Positions 33,412 to 45,782 of a stretch of 64,000 nt of DNA are shown here, piece by piece (within the stretch, counting starts at the first letter, position 1; every line of letters starts with the position of its first letter). Under the pieces are notes generated by a model, which did no database searches, was not told where the DNA came from, and saw nothing but the letters and a program-made list of their open reading frames with translations. The stretch is from assembly GCA_037178625.1 (NCBI GenBank), contig CM074132.1:310001-374000 (forward strand), in the 5' to 3' direction. This DNA is from Skeletonema tropicum (Eukaryota; Bacillariophyta; Thalassiosirophyceae; Thalassiosirales; Thalassiosiraceae). The position numbers and the translations under genes are program-made.

Positions 33412-36400
33412 TCCTCCTAGAGCGATTGTCTGCCAAATTATCACGTTACAGTGTAGAAAAGTGAGATGGAAGCTCCTACTTTGTTTGATCTCAGTAGACA
33501 ATCTCGGGGTTATGAGTGATACATCTTTTCTCTACCAAGTGGTTGTACAATTTTGCATATCTCACTGTTCATAGACGAGTGTGCCACGAACATGGCGAAA
33601 AGAGTAAACAAGAGTTGTTCTCCAGCATAAGAGTATTATCTCATCGCCCTTGGCACTCCATCTGGACATTAGTTGCTGTTACATCAAAACTATTGAAAAT
33701 ATGTAGGAGTACAATATAATATTATTTCCATACTTCTCATTCGTATTCATTATACCACATTGTACCCCGCGTTCACATTCATGTCACAAGCCCCATATTC
33801 ATCCCTTCCTCTCGATTCTCTATTCTCTTCATTTGAATATTCACCAAACCATCAACAACCTGTTCTGCTGTCTTACCATCCTCTGTCCAGCGCCTCGCCA
33901 ATCCCATTGCCATCTTATCGCGATTACTCAAGGATTCAAATACTTCTAGTAGGACTTTCTTCTTACCTTCGTCTTCATCCCCAAACGCCACCCTGTCAAC
34001 ACAAATGTTACCTGCTTCAATGATGTAATCAGGAGTGGATTCTTGCGCTGCTGTTGCAGTAGTGGGGAGCTCATGGCGAAGACGGGTAATTTCCCTATTC
34101 TTTTTTTCGATTTCATCACGAAGTCGGCGAAGTTCGTCTTGATCCGAATCCACATCAGCACAAGTCTTGGAATAGGCCCCAGCTTCAGCTCTGGGGTCAT
34201 TGATCTCATTACTCAATCGATGAACTTCATTTTGAGTTGCTCTTAGATCATTACTTTTGACCTTGACCTTGAGCTTAGCTTCAGATTGGCCCTTTGAATA
34301 CAACTCTTCTCTGAGATCTTCCATCTCGCTCAACATAGCTCGATTTCCTGCCACAATCTGATTTCTTCCTTCATCTTCTTGCTTATTTGACTGAACTGCC
34401 CCGCTGCCATTGACATCATCCTCGATGTCTGGCATATCGTCGTCATTTTCTTGGCTAGATCTAGATCCATGATCGGCAGTCTCAGTCGAAACTTGCTTGG
34501 GCTTCAATCCTTCTTCTTCGTCATTATTCCGATCAACATCAACATAGACCTCCTCATCATTTTCATTGCCTCCACCAACACTAACACTACTTTCCTCCCC
34601 GCTCCTATCGCCGTCGCTTTGGAATGGATCTATCCTAGCAATAGCAACCGGTCCGGCTGCATATACATAGGCATTGCGGGTTTCTTCTTCCTCCTCAAAC
34701 TCAGCTCTACCAGTGGGTATAGTAGCAGCAATGCAACAAAATAATGGTATTGGCGTGAGCAAATGGCTTCCTACGAGCCCAGAAAGTCAAAGAATGCAAG
34801 ACAACACATAGTTCAAGGTCAGACTTACACACTCTGCTCTTGAGCGAGATCAAACTGATCACCAGCAGAGATTGCCGAGCTTGAACCCACACAATTGTTC
34901 ATTATACTACTTCCAAAGAACTTGATCAAACTTGTACACTTCCCAATTGCACCCTGTGAAGAGATCGACAAAGATTTGAGATAAAATCAACAATTGATTG
35001 ATAGATATAGAATGATAGAAATCAAAGTGAACACTTACCCATTCTTGATACCTTTCATGTGCAAGCAAACAGTAATCAGCTGCAATGTTGACCTCTCCTA
35101 TATCCAAGTAGAAATACGCTGCCAACTCACAGGCCAAGGCTTCTTCGTGTACGAACTAAATGCGATACATACCAGAAAACACGTGACAACATGAATACGA
35201 CACCATGATATGAGCCAATGTGAAAGCATACGCATTCTGTTCATTCTTACCTTGTGAGCTTTGGCTGATGATACAGCCTTCTCATAGTACATTTTAGCGT
35301 CATCAAAGTTGCTGTTAGAAAATGCTTCCTCTGCCTCCAACAAGTACCATTTATTCTCAAATGTCCACTGGGACGTTTCTGCCCATTTCTTCAATGCCAA
35401 TTTGGATTTGTTGCCTCTTTCGTGCCATTTGCCTCCGTCTCTCGAGTTTCTAGCCACCCAGAATGAAATGAGCCCAACATAAAATGCAATCAAGGATTGC
35501 GAGATTGTCAAATTGGCATAAGCGCTGCTAGTGACGCAATCTAAGAACTTCTCTGCATAGTCTTTGGTATCATCGTACAATCGATACATGAAGCTGATGT
35601 ATGACTTATGGAAAAAGTGTGTCAACTTGACGCTACTGTTCATTGTTGCGACAATGCTCTCTTCCTCGGTCGAACTCTGCTTTGGTTCTTCATCTATTCC
35701 AATCAACTTGAGTACAGAATTCTGCACGAGTTGCACTTGTAGCAAGAATATCACCATCTTTCTTTCCTGTAAAAAGTTAATTACTTCGTCACCTTTTTCT
35801 CTTGTGGTTTGTAACTTCACACCAGCGTAGAAATTGCACAAAGAACCTGCGCACAAGTTGAGAGCTGCTTGGATGATATCACCAGATGCTATTGCAGCAG
35901 CGCATCCCTCATTATGATATTCCAGTGTAGCTTGAAGCGGCTCTATGTATGATAAGACTTGTGTTCGTATACATATGACCTCGCCAGCATTTTCTCTTGA
36001 CCCTAATTTGTCTAGCAAGGAACAAGCCAGTTTCACGTAGTTGTATCCTCCACTGATATCTCCAAGCTTTGCTGCATACGAGCCAAAGTGCGCAAACCCT
36101 AATGAAGACACAGGATTCATGCCGTGTTCAACAGACAGTTCAATAATTTGTTTCGCCACATACGGCGCTGATTCAGGCTTAGTTAGAGCCATTCCTACCA
36201 TCAATTTGCTCAGGAATTTCATTGCCATCGTCATTGTTGAGTCAGTCATTCTTCTGGTATTCAATAAGTCATCATTAGTGTAAGCTGAAAGCAGATCTTT
36301 TGTTTCATTCACGCAAGCTTCCATACTCGATCCACACCCTTGCAAGTCAATACCCAACTGCGACAAAACATCAAGCCCCTCTTCAATGGATTCTGGTAGC

Positions 36401-39080
36401 CCTGATGACCATGCCAGAGAACATGTAACGAAATATGTAACATTGAGTGTGTCCTCAAATGACTGGGCCTTTTTCACAACTTGTTGAGATAGAAGTTTCA
36501 ATCTGGTGGTATCGCCACTAGCGAGGGCACAGTTTGCAGCCAAGTTAAACAACTCTAAACTCAACGTGTAGTGCTCCTCCCAGTGCTTTTTCCGCAGAAA
36601 CGTTATCCCATTATCAAAGTACGAGTAAGCTGCTTTAAAATCGGACATCTCCATTGCCTTCTTCCCGGCCCTGAGATTGAGATTTGCAACAATGGTGTAT
36701 TGCCTCTCATCCTCAACAGCTTCAGGACCCGCTAAATTGAGTTGACTTACAGCAGTGAAAAGAAAGCCGTCCAAGTCTTCACCTTGCAAAAGGGCTAAAG
36801 CCATACCATGGCTGAAATGAAAGCGGCACCGATCTATGCAATTCATCATGTTGTAAGCAGCCTCTTGGATGCGGTCGTGACTGAAACGATATTGATCGTC
36901 TATCTTGTCCAGTAATCCTTCAGCGATAGCTGTCTCTATGCCGTCACGTAAGTTTTTGTCGAGAACCCTCTCAAGTGTCTCGACGAAGGCACTGTTTACC
37001 GATGATCCAAAACAAGACAAAGTGCTCAGTGTTGATTTCACATGATTGGGCAACGCTAAAATTGTTTGCGATAGGAACTCGGCCACATCATCTGACAGCT
37101 TCTGGCTTATGATCTTCTCTTCGTCCCACTCCCATCGTCGCCGTCGCAAGCTTGGACGTAGTAGACCATCCTTGTTCAGCGAAATCATCAATCGAATGAC
37201 GAAAAGTGGATTCCCCTTCGTCTTGTGGTATATTATTCTCGACAAAGTCCGCGTAAGTCGTGGCAATAGGCACAACGTTTCCGAGACCATCGCTCCCAAC
37301 GCCTCTTCGTCAATAGAATCAAGTTTGACTTTTGTTGATGGAATAACGTCATCGTTTACTCCACCGTCAACGTCTCCTTCCCGGTAACATCCTAAGAAGA
37401 AAAAATGTACATGCTGCGAGTTGAGGACGCCACCAAGTAAGAGCTGGTTCACAGCTGCGATAGATGCTGAATCTGCCCACTGCAAGTCATCAAGGAATAA
37501 AGTTACAGGGGCGGCAAATGAATTGGATATCACTTGCACGAAATGACATAGCACCACTTGAAGTCGCTTCTGGGCATTGACGTTGTCTTCATCATGATTA
37601 CAGCCAATTCCTTCCAGACCTAGAAGGATTGCCAACGTGGGTATAAGCTTGGTCAAGTAATATGCATCCCTTCCAAGTATGCGACGCACCTGATGGACCA
37701 ATTTCTGCTTCATTGAAGCAAGGGCAACGGTACGATCGCGTACCAGATAATCGCAGAAGTGATTGAAAGCCGACGCCAATGCACTGAATGGTTTGCCCTG
37801 TTGTAGTTGATCAAACTTTCCAGTTAAGAAAATTCCTCTGTTTGAAATCACATACTTCCCGACTTCAACCGCCAAAAATGACTTGCCCGTTCCTGATTTG
37901 CCGGATATTACTACCGACTCGCTTTCACCAACCGCTGACCGCCGGTAGGCATCGATAATAGTGGACAGCTCGGCTTTTCTACCGTAGAGAGTGCCATCAA
38001 ATTTCAATTGAGTCGTTGATAAACTCCCCATATCCTGATCGTAGAGATAGATCGAAGGTTTATCAAGCATGAGCTGCAAGTCATCTCTCACATCTGACAT
38101 GGATCGATACGCATCCTCTCCCTCATGTCTGTCATCTGCTACATCCAACATATTGGAAATCAAATCACACACAGATATCGGAACTCCTTTATCTTTCAGT
38201 GTCTCCACCGACATTGCATACATAATGCTCTTATTACTTGCCGATTCTTTCTTTCTTGGATTTTGACCGTGCAGGTGCAGTGGCAGTGACCCGTCAATGT
38301 CATCATTTCCCCAAAGATCATTGTATTCGTCTTGAAGATCATCCATTGCGAGTGGATCATCGCCATGAAGATCATCTATTGCGAGAGGATCATTGCTATG
38401 TAGATCGTCTATTGCGAGAAGATCACTGCCGTTGATATCAACTCCGCTGAGGGCTTCTAGATCAATGGTCCCGTCACCTCGATCAAAGGGGAGTGGATCC
38501 AAATCTAAGCTCTCTAACAATTCATTCGTCGTACCAGTTTGAATTTGAGGCCCGAGAGCGTCAGTTCTGTCTCCTACTATTTGTTTTGGCTCAACCTCAG
38601 CAGGCCTTTCCCCCATTGAGAATAGTTCGTGAATGACAATCCCGAGTGAATATATTATTCCTTTATTTCTTTCTTGTCCCGAATCATTACCATCAGTCGC
38701 ATTGAACAATAAAGATGGCACTATCTCCGCTCGAATGTTATTGCTGACGTGACCATGTGCATCCGATGACGGTGATCGTGCTCTGTCCTCATCTGTAATG
38801 ACTACAATGCTATTTATCCAATCTTCCGCGACCGGCGAAGGCATTAGTGATTGACAATCACTACCTTCTTCGGCTTTGCAAATCTGATCAGCAAGTGAGG
38901 CGGAAATTTGCAGAGCTGAAAGTAAGTAATCATCTGGCAACGTTGTAATCGCGGCAAGGTCCCCACCTGAAGGCTGACGCTGCTGTTTACCGAATATTTT
39001 CGTTTTGAAGGAGCAAATCCACTCTGAGAGTGGTGTGCTCAGTTCAAATGCACTTCGATTTATATTACTTTCATTAGACA
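33412..39080. repeat. Segmental duplication, copy 2 (pair 11643-17270)
   Basis: Near-identical partner of 11643-17270 in the same orientation, 22 kb apart. It keeps an open reading frame where copy 1 has two frameshifts. Confidence 0.85.
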
Positions 39081-39081
39081 T
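33779..39081 (-). CDS. Large AAA-type ATPase/TPR signalling protein, intact copy
   Basis: Four exons: 39081-35251, 35155-35039, 34953-34829, 34706-33779; GT-AG introns; 1666 residues in frame. Residues 140-165 (IIYSLGIVIHELFSMGERPA) look like the end of a protein kinase C-lobe, but no catalytic kinase motifs precede it. An acidic repeat (LAIDDLHGDDP type) spans 220-250. The ATPase begins LYGRKAELSTI with Walker A ISGKSGTGKS (392-401) and Walker B LFLDDLQWAD (528-537). This matches the AAA domains found between kinase and sensor modules in bacterial and algal multidomain kinases. A long helical, TPR-like region follows (NYVKLACSLLDKLG; ALACELAAYFYLDIGEVNIA), then a charged coiled coil (EEIEKK/RLRHEL type). 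No kinase or cyclase output domain is present. Probably a cytosolic scaffold or degenerate sensor. Confidence 0.75.
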
Positions 39082-39312
39082 ACTAGACAACGGATCTAAC
39101 ACAAAGAAGTATGGTGGTGCAGTGGTCTACCACTTGCAGTGGTCCAAATGTGCCTACGTATTTTACTTGGTTGATACTCCTGCTTTAGATAGGTACCACA
39201 TCTTTTCCCGAAAGAAAAGTCCTGCGACACAATACGTGCGAGACTCAGACCCATTTCACGGGTTAACCGTACTTAGCGCACAACATTAAGGTGGAACACA
39301 AGTAAAAACACG
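39082..39312. other. Spacer before the long-TIR element
   Basis: Upstream region of the ATPase gene on the minus strand. No repeat or gene seen. Confidence 0.4.
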
Positions 39313-39862
39313 CTTAAGGTTACGGGGTCGCTTGTTTTTAAGGGCTAGTACGCTCTAAAATAATCTGAGGGAGCCCTTAAGGGTACTTATTCTTTTTTGT
39401 AGTGGTACAGTATGCACATTTCACCTCACCACCGTCAACCATCACACCATGGCACAAAGTTAGCGCTCTCCACCCCATACGGCACGTGTGTACTACACCG
39501 AAATCACTGGGGTCGGTGAAATAACTACGACGGTAATTCATTACCAATACCATTAGCAGCCATTATTCGCTGGAATTGTCTCACCGGAACCCTTCTATTT
39601 TTTAATTAATACACCCACTACCGTCATTGCCACCGACGGTATGTTATGCACCACTCGACACAACAGCATCCTCCCCCACACACCGTTTCGGCACTCTCAC
39701 TGTACAAAAAATGCCACGGGCGCTTCACCTATCAATATACCATCGACCGACGCCGGAATTGTCTCACTGGCCACCGCATAATTTGAAAACATCACACGCT
39801 ATTTATGTAATATTGAAAATAATCATATATCATACCATATGAGTGAGGATGGTGAGGAAAGG
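39313..39862 (+). repeat. Left terminal inverted repeat (about 550 bp)
   Basis: Pairs with 43143-43694. Contains short ORFs that are mirrored in the other arm and are not genes. Confidence 0.8.
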
Positions 39863-39961
39863 CAGCCATAGAGGAGTAAGGGAGGGGATTCATTTCAAGA
39901 GAGGAAAGCGGATAGATTGAATGCCGAGGATACGTAGACATATATTCAGAACAATAAAAAC

Positions 39962-40980
39962 TTGCTCAATCATATCAAGGCCAACAAAGAGGAATGGCTG
40001 GAGGAAAAATTCCAATATATTCGTGAATTTTGTTCCCATGTGCAGATGCACAAGGAAGACTTCCCCTTGTTATGGGGGATAGATACCCTGATTATGAGAG
40101 CCAACCGGCGATTGAGGGGAATGGAATTGCGCATACGATGGGATACATTGCAAAGGTTGCACGGAGGGAGGATACATCATCCATCACCGAAGAACCGATG
40201 TTACAGGTTGAAGAAGGTGAGACCAAGTATCGAGGAACTGTTGAAATGAAAGGAGGGAAAGGTGGATCATCTACCGTCACTCAAGTACAATTTACTCATC
40301 TCACGTTGTGCGACGGCGATGGCAACATTATTGTCGGACTTTTGTTGTTAGTTGTTACTCACCTCACACACGAAGCAAGCTAAGCTGGAAAGAGGAGACA
40401 TAATCAAGTTACCAGTGTTCACTGAGCTGACACACCGAATTGGCAACAGCAAACCAATGTCAGCTTTATTCATTGTCGAGTTTCGAAAGATTGGCTACGC
40501 TATAGGTCCAGCGCGAATGTGAAGCAAGAGCAACTATCGTGCGACCTGTCAAACTCATCCGACGAGTCTAAGGATACTCCATCCGCGAATGATAATGATA
40601 CTGCAAGTGGCAACCTGCAGAAAGATGTCTCCAATGGAAATTGTGAGTTTCCAAACCGCCTATGTTCCATCAATGGCATTCAAATGGTTGTCTGCATCTG
40701 TAAATCGCAGCCAGTTGATAGGTTGAACTTGAATACTATTCGAGAGGATTGTTACGGATAAAATAACAAACAGCCAGAGAGTGCATATGATATATTGGTG
40801 TATGCAACAAACATCTATTCAATTTGCGGGAAGGGCAAGCGAATGATGCTTCTTGATTGCCTTGTGAATGCTGTAAGAAAATTCCCAGAAGAAGATGGGA
40901 AGTACGAAGTACACGGGATATTGCTATTCATGTCCCAATTAAAAATTCTAGGAATTACCATTCAATCGGTTTTATAGCTT
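39962..40980 (+). pseudogene. OB-fold (RPA-like) protein remnant
   Basis: Overlapping short open frames: one with KYRGTVEMKGGKGGSSTVT and VQFTHLTLCDGDGNIIV (to 40383), one reading ERGDIIKLPVFTELTHRIG then SALFIVEFRKIGYAIGP (40385-40521), then 40519-40761 and 40795-40977. The GDIIKL ... ALFIVEF pattern resembles a single-stranded DNA-binding OB fold as in RPA-type proteins. Frames do not join cleanly, so it looks like a decayed captured gene. Low certainty. Confidence 0.3.
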
Positions 40981-41007
40981 TTCGTGGTTTCTTTGGTGTG
41001 GGGGCAT

Positions 41008-43021
41008 TCAAGTCACACTCAATCGGATTTTTAACTTCTTCGTACTTCTGGGCAAGGTACATTGCCAAGCTGTATGACCAGGTTGTCTACAAATGCCACA
41101 CTTCCTGACTGTAGTTGACTTTTTCTTTATTGAACTCTTTGCTGACTCGGCGATCTGTAGTGTTAGCCTATCCAGCAGATTGCTTCTAAGCGAATATTGG
41201 TGCTATGATAAAGGTGAGCACAGTTCTGAAATCCTCTCAGTGAGCTGAGTTCAAATCCGGGGTGTATCTTAGTTTCGAATCATGGTGCGATGAATGTGTG
41301 ATATGGAGCCAAAGACCCAAGGAAACTGGATAAGGCAAGTTTTTTGGGGTTAACCCTTCAGCCCAGCTAGAAGTGGGGCTAACAATTTTTTTTTGTAAAA
41401 ATAAGATACAGCACGGATTCGAACTCAGCTCAACGAGAGCAGCATTTTAAGCACCTTTACAGGGTAGTTTACCCCTGTGGCGGCTGAGAAGCAACAATTG
41501 GCAATATATTGGATAGGGTAACACTACAGATCGCCTGCGTCCTTGCCAAATTCTTTCGTCAAGCGTTTTATCTCGGCTTTTCTCCACTTGACGCTCTTGT
41601 CAGGGCTCAATTCTACGTCGTTGAGCATATCCTCAATTGAAATATGGAGAGAGCCATCCACCCCGGCTGCTAATTTTTCCACACCCATAGCTTTCAATTG
41701 TCGTAGGACGTCATTTGCCAACTTGTTTTCTCCCTTGGCTTTGTAAAAGCTAACCAAATAAAGACAGTATTTAGCATCGTCATCGCACAGCTGCTGTCCA
41801 ATTTCTTGTGTATTTGGATCACCTGCATTCATCCAGAAACCCGAAGCAATCTTTCCGTCGGTGTGAAGCTCCTGACGCATTGTTCTGATGAGATTGATTT
41901 GTTTTTTCATCACGGCAATCCCAGTGTCGTAGTGAGAAGTCTCTAAACATACACGCGAAAAAGTCTCAAGGGATACCTGTCGCCTAATTCATTGTATGGA
42001 TAGCTCTCATAATGAAAATGAAAGGTGCCCGCAAGTCTCCACGCGAATATGCCAGTAAAATTCTGATTGCAAGTAGGGCATTGCGTCCATGGCGCTGACA
42101 GTTCTTTGCTCCACTCATCAGTTGACATGGACATTGCAGTCATCCCTCTCTGCATGGATGTTGCATTCTTTTGTGCAGCAAAATTGGAAATGCAGTTGAT
42201 GTGACAGTAGCCACTGCTCCCACGACATGCACAAGTTCTTTCTAATGATTCCCCTTGCTCATCTGGTTCATCATCAAGGCAAATCCAGCAAGCTGCCTCG
42301 GGTGGTTTTGGAGTAGTTTTCGGTGGTAGACAATACTCTGCTATGCTCATACATACAGCGATATCATTCTCTATCTGTGTCTTGAACCGAGTGAGCACTT
42401 TTGATTCGTTCGCCTCGTTACTTTCTACAACTTGCTTGAAAAGCTGTATTTTCTTGTACGGTTGCTCAGACCACTTGTTTTTCCAAGGTTCCAGCTGTCC
42501 GCCTTAATATGAGCGAACACAGCTATGCAGGTTCTGATATCCCCCCCTCCCCTGCTCTTGTAATATTCGAAGAACTCATCCGCAAGTAACTTTTTAGCGG
42601 AGCCACGATAATGTTCACCGCAGCGACCGCACTTTAGCCATGGTTCTTCCAGCATCAACTTGAAAGAATTGTACTCTTTATCGAGAGATTTTTCATCCTC
42701 CACAGTTGTAGCTATATTAAAATTGCAATAATCTTTTTCATTCTTTGCACGAGCTTGGTTGACAATGCATTTGATATGGGCGTGACCATTGCTATCGCAG
42801 TTACGACAGAGGACGCTTTCATCTTCGTCCGTTTTGCTGCATAACCAGCAACAAGGCACTCACTCAATGGCACTTGTCCTCTGCGATAGCTTGTCTTCTT
42901 TGCAGCTTCCTTGCACATTACTGTTGCTCTCGTCATTGATGTTCTCATACGTTGATTCGTTGCATCTTCACCAATCAGTCTCTTGCGATCTTGTTCGCAC
43001 CTCTTCGCCTGTTTCAGCATG
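41008..43021 (-). pseudogene. RINGv / TPR / zinc-knuckle protein, decayed and split by a MITE
   Basis: From the ATG at 43021 (MLKQAKRCEQDRKRL): a first Cys-rich unit (CCWLCSKTDEDESVLCRNCD ... GHAHIKC), a second RINGv-like unit (CWICLDDEPDE ... CACRGSSGYCHINC ... CPTC), a TPR-like helical region (DDAKYCLYLVSFYKAKGENK), and, beyond the nested MITE, a CCHC knuckle (CGICRQPGHTAWQC). Frame changes are needed near 42860, 42480 and 41960. The MITE at 41149-41535 supplies the stop after GKDA; across it the frame would resume ESAKSSIKKK. RINGv domains usually act as E3 ubiquitin ligase modules; this copy is dead. It is cargo of the long-TIR element. Confidence 0.6.
41149..41535. mobile_element. MITE copy 2, inverted repeat GGCGATCTGTAGTGTTA
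   Basis: 387 bp, same family as 19825-20218, sharing the ends, the GAGCTGAGTTCAAATCC words and the TTTTTGTAAAAAT centre. Here no clean target duplication is visible. It sits inside the RINGv-type pseudogene. Confidence 0.8.
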
Positions 43022-43142
43022 ATTTCAATCTCAGTCGAAGTCAATTCTTTCCAAGAATTTCCGATAATTGGCGATGTGTCTTGTCCTTATTGCCCTTGCA
43101 GTGACACAGACTGCCAACTCAGCCATTGCCTTCCATGCATCG

Positions 43143-43694
43143 GCCTCTCCTCACCATCCTCACTCATATGGTATGATATATGATTATTTTCAATATTACA
43201 TAAATAGCGTGTGATGTTTTCAAATTATGCGGTGGCCAGTGAGACAATTCCGGCGTCGATCGATGGTATATTGATGGGCGAAGCGCCCGTGGCATTTTTT
43301 TGTACAGTGAGAGTGCCGAAACGGTGTGTAGGGGAGGATGCTGTTGTGTCGAGTGGTGCATAACATACCGTCGGAGGCAATGACGGCAGTGGGTGTATTA
43401 ATTAAAAAATAGAAGGGTTCTGGTGAGACAATTCCAGCGAATAATGGCTGCTAATGGTATTGGTAATGATTTACCGTCGTAGTTATTTCACCGACCCCAG
43501 TGATTTTGGTGTAGTACACACGTGCCGTATGGGGTGGAGAGCGCTAACTTTGTGCCATGGTGTGATGGTTGATGGTGGTGAGGTGAAATGTGCATACTGT
43601 ACCACTACAAAAAAGAATAAGTACCCTTAAGGGCTCCCTCAGATTATTTTAGAGCGTACTAGCCCTTGAAAACAAGCGACCCCGTAACCTTAAG
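43143..43694 (-). repeat. Right terminal inverted repeat (about 550 bp)
   Basis: Reverse complement of 39313-39862. Confidence 0.8.
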
Positions 43695-45782
43695 TAAAAG
43701 TATGTAGCTCTTTATCTAGTGAAGATGGGCCTGTAGATCCACGATAGGAATTAGTATACCCCCTTGCGAACTCAAAAACGGCCGTTTCAAGTCACGCCCC
43801 ACCTCACCCAACGACTTCGGACTGCACTGTCTCACACTTTTTCACCGCGATAAACGGCCTAAGACACTGTAAAGGTCTGCACTACGATAGTGTGAGTTGC
43901 GCGGCGTCGTTTTCGAACACCGTCCGTGCGGGACACAAACATGTGATTTTATGTCTTCACGAGCGCTTGGCGCGAGTGAAGACATAAGGTCACGAGTTTT
44001 GTGTCGCGGGCGACGGTGTGAGAAACGATCAGCGCAATGAACACGAGTGCCCGACCTGACTGTGTCGTGACTCGGGCCGAGCGCAAAAAAGATCGGACAA
44101 ACACACACTGCTCAAAAGGCGGCCACAAACGATGAACCAAGACTTAACTCAGCGCACTTGCGCCTGACGAACTAAGAAATTTACCTTACCCCAACACTCG
44201 TGTATCGCTGCGCTCTCCACTCGTGCTGTGATAATCATTCCTGCGTGAGGACAATAGTGATATCAAAAGGCGCAATTTTTTACTTGCTGCCAGTGTCTCC
44301 TACCGTGAGTGTCGTGAAGAGTGAGTGGACGATTTTTGAGCAGTGTGTGTCCGATTTTTCTTTTTTGTGTCCGGTCCCGTTGCGACACAACCACAGATGC
44401 CATTGTGGGCTGCCTAGAGAGTAGTACAAAATCGACACTGTGCCATGCGCACCTTTTGATATGTTAGACGGAAAAGCCAATTTGTAGATCGCATGCAGAA
44501 AAGGTGCGCATGAATGGACGATCTGTAGGAGAAACAATTTTTGCCCCGCGACGTAACGGAAATTGGTTGATGCAACTGATGCTGTCGACTACTGCCTTAG
44601 GTAATAATCATTACCACCATTTACGATGACACCACGACGCAACAATCGATACTATATATCCGTAGGGAGGCATCAGTGTCTTGGTAGCCGCTTCTTTGCC
44701 CGATTGCGTCGTCCGGAACGTCGGTTACTCGGTGTCAACATATTTGAAATCATTTTTTATATCATCGCTGCTGTGCAGTAAAGAGGGGAGATAAACCATT
44801 TCCAAAGGCAACCAACCCGCTCCCTCGATTCCAATATGTTTATAGGCGACGGCTTGGCACTCTGGAGCGGAAGGAAAGGCCATATGACGTCACCTACACG
44901 GTACAAAAATATACATAATTATTCGCTTCCGTCGAACACAACAATCAACTGACAATTAATGCAAACGGCGTGGATATCGATGAAAGAAGCATTGATATAT
45001 CATTTTTATGATAGTATACATCCATGGGAGTGTTATCAATAAAGTATGTTGAGGGGAACATCATATTTATCAAGTATTACTTATTTAATAATTTACATAA
45101 AATACCAACAAACAATAACATAGTCTACCTGATATTAAACACAAACATTCTGCACTGCCAACACATAAAAGTCTTCTATTGCGATTATATGATCGTATGG
45201 TTCATGAATAACCACTGATTTGCATTTAGTGGCTCTTTACCAAGTTGATTATTGCATACACTCTGGGTAGAAAAATAGATTGCCTCTCACTGATGAATTG
45301 TGCTTGATCATTTACTAATTGATGTTTTTGAACAGTTCTGGTAGCAAAAGACGTCCCCCAAGTAATATATATCGATTGAATGCGAGGAAACCCTCTCCTT
45401 TGCTGTGTATCACCACGTAAACGTCCGTGGGAGGGGTGAAGGGAGGTAAAAGTTGTGGATTTTATGCCGTCGATGGCGACGTTAATTTCTTCATTTTCGA
45501 TCAACCAACTGAGTATTGCCGTCGTTGACGCTTATACTATGATGTATAAGATCGAATAAGCCGAGTATATAGGTGTATTTATTAGATGTGCATAACTGTG
45601 GCCATAGGAGTGGAGGACATTGAGGGTGTAAAAGATAAGTATTTGGAGGTTGGATTTTGAGTGGTACCGGTTAGCGACGGCCTCTGTACGAAGGAATCAA
45701 CCTCCCTAGAGCTACGGCCAAAACAGCGATTGTACAGTAGGAATAATACTCAAAAACACTTGTGTTTTAAGTATATACAATA
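43695..45782. other. Palindrome-rich then AT-rich spacer
   Basis: 43860-44400 holds overlapping inverted repeats (see the repeat feature). 44600-45780 is AT-rich with short ORFs (45226-45504 minus, 45024-45218 plus) and no recognisable product. Confidence 0.35.
43870..44400. repeat. Nested inverted repeats around a 12-bp-arm hairpin
   Basis: The core hairpin TTATGTCTTCAC ... GTGAAGACATAA (43949-43987) extends outward imperfectly for about 100 bp each side (ACACCGTCC ... GGCGACGGTGT). A second inverted pair, AAAAGATCGGACAAACACAC (44087) and its complement near 44338-44368, overlaps its right flank. Confidence 0.55.

Larger units (their letters stand above)
39313..43694. mobile_element. 4.4 kb element with about 550-bp terminal inverted repeats and captured genes
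   Basis: The left arm 39313-39862 and right arm 43143-43694 are reverse complements with few mismatches. The ends read CTTAAGGTTACGGGG and CCCCGTAACCTTAAG; a palindromic TTAA at each end could be target or part of the repeat. The interior holds a dead minus-strand RINGv/TPR gene, a plus-strand OB-fold-like remnant and a nested MITE. No transposase was found. Long arms fit Mutator-like or foldback elements that capture host gene pieces. Confidence 0.8.

Noticed and set aside
39302..43702. Nine-bp target duplication (GTAAAAACA / GTAAAAGTA) for the long-armed element
   Set aside because: Only 7 of 9 match and the two are not at the same distance from the arm ends. TTAA is palindromic, so it cannot be separated from the arms.
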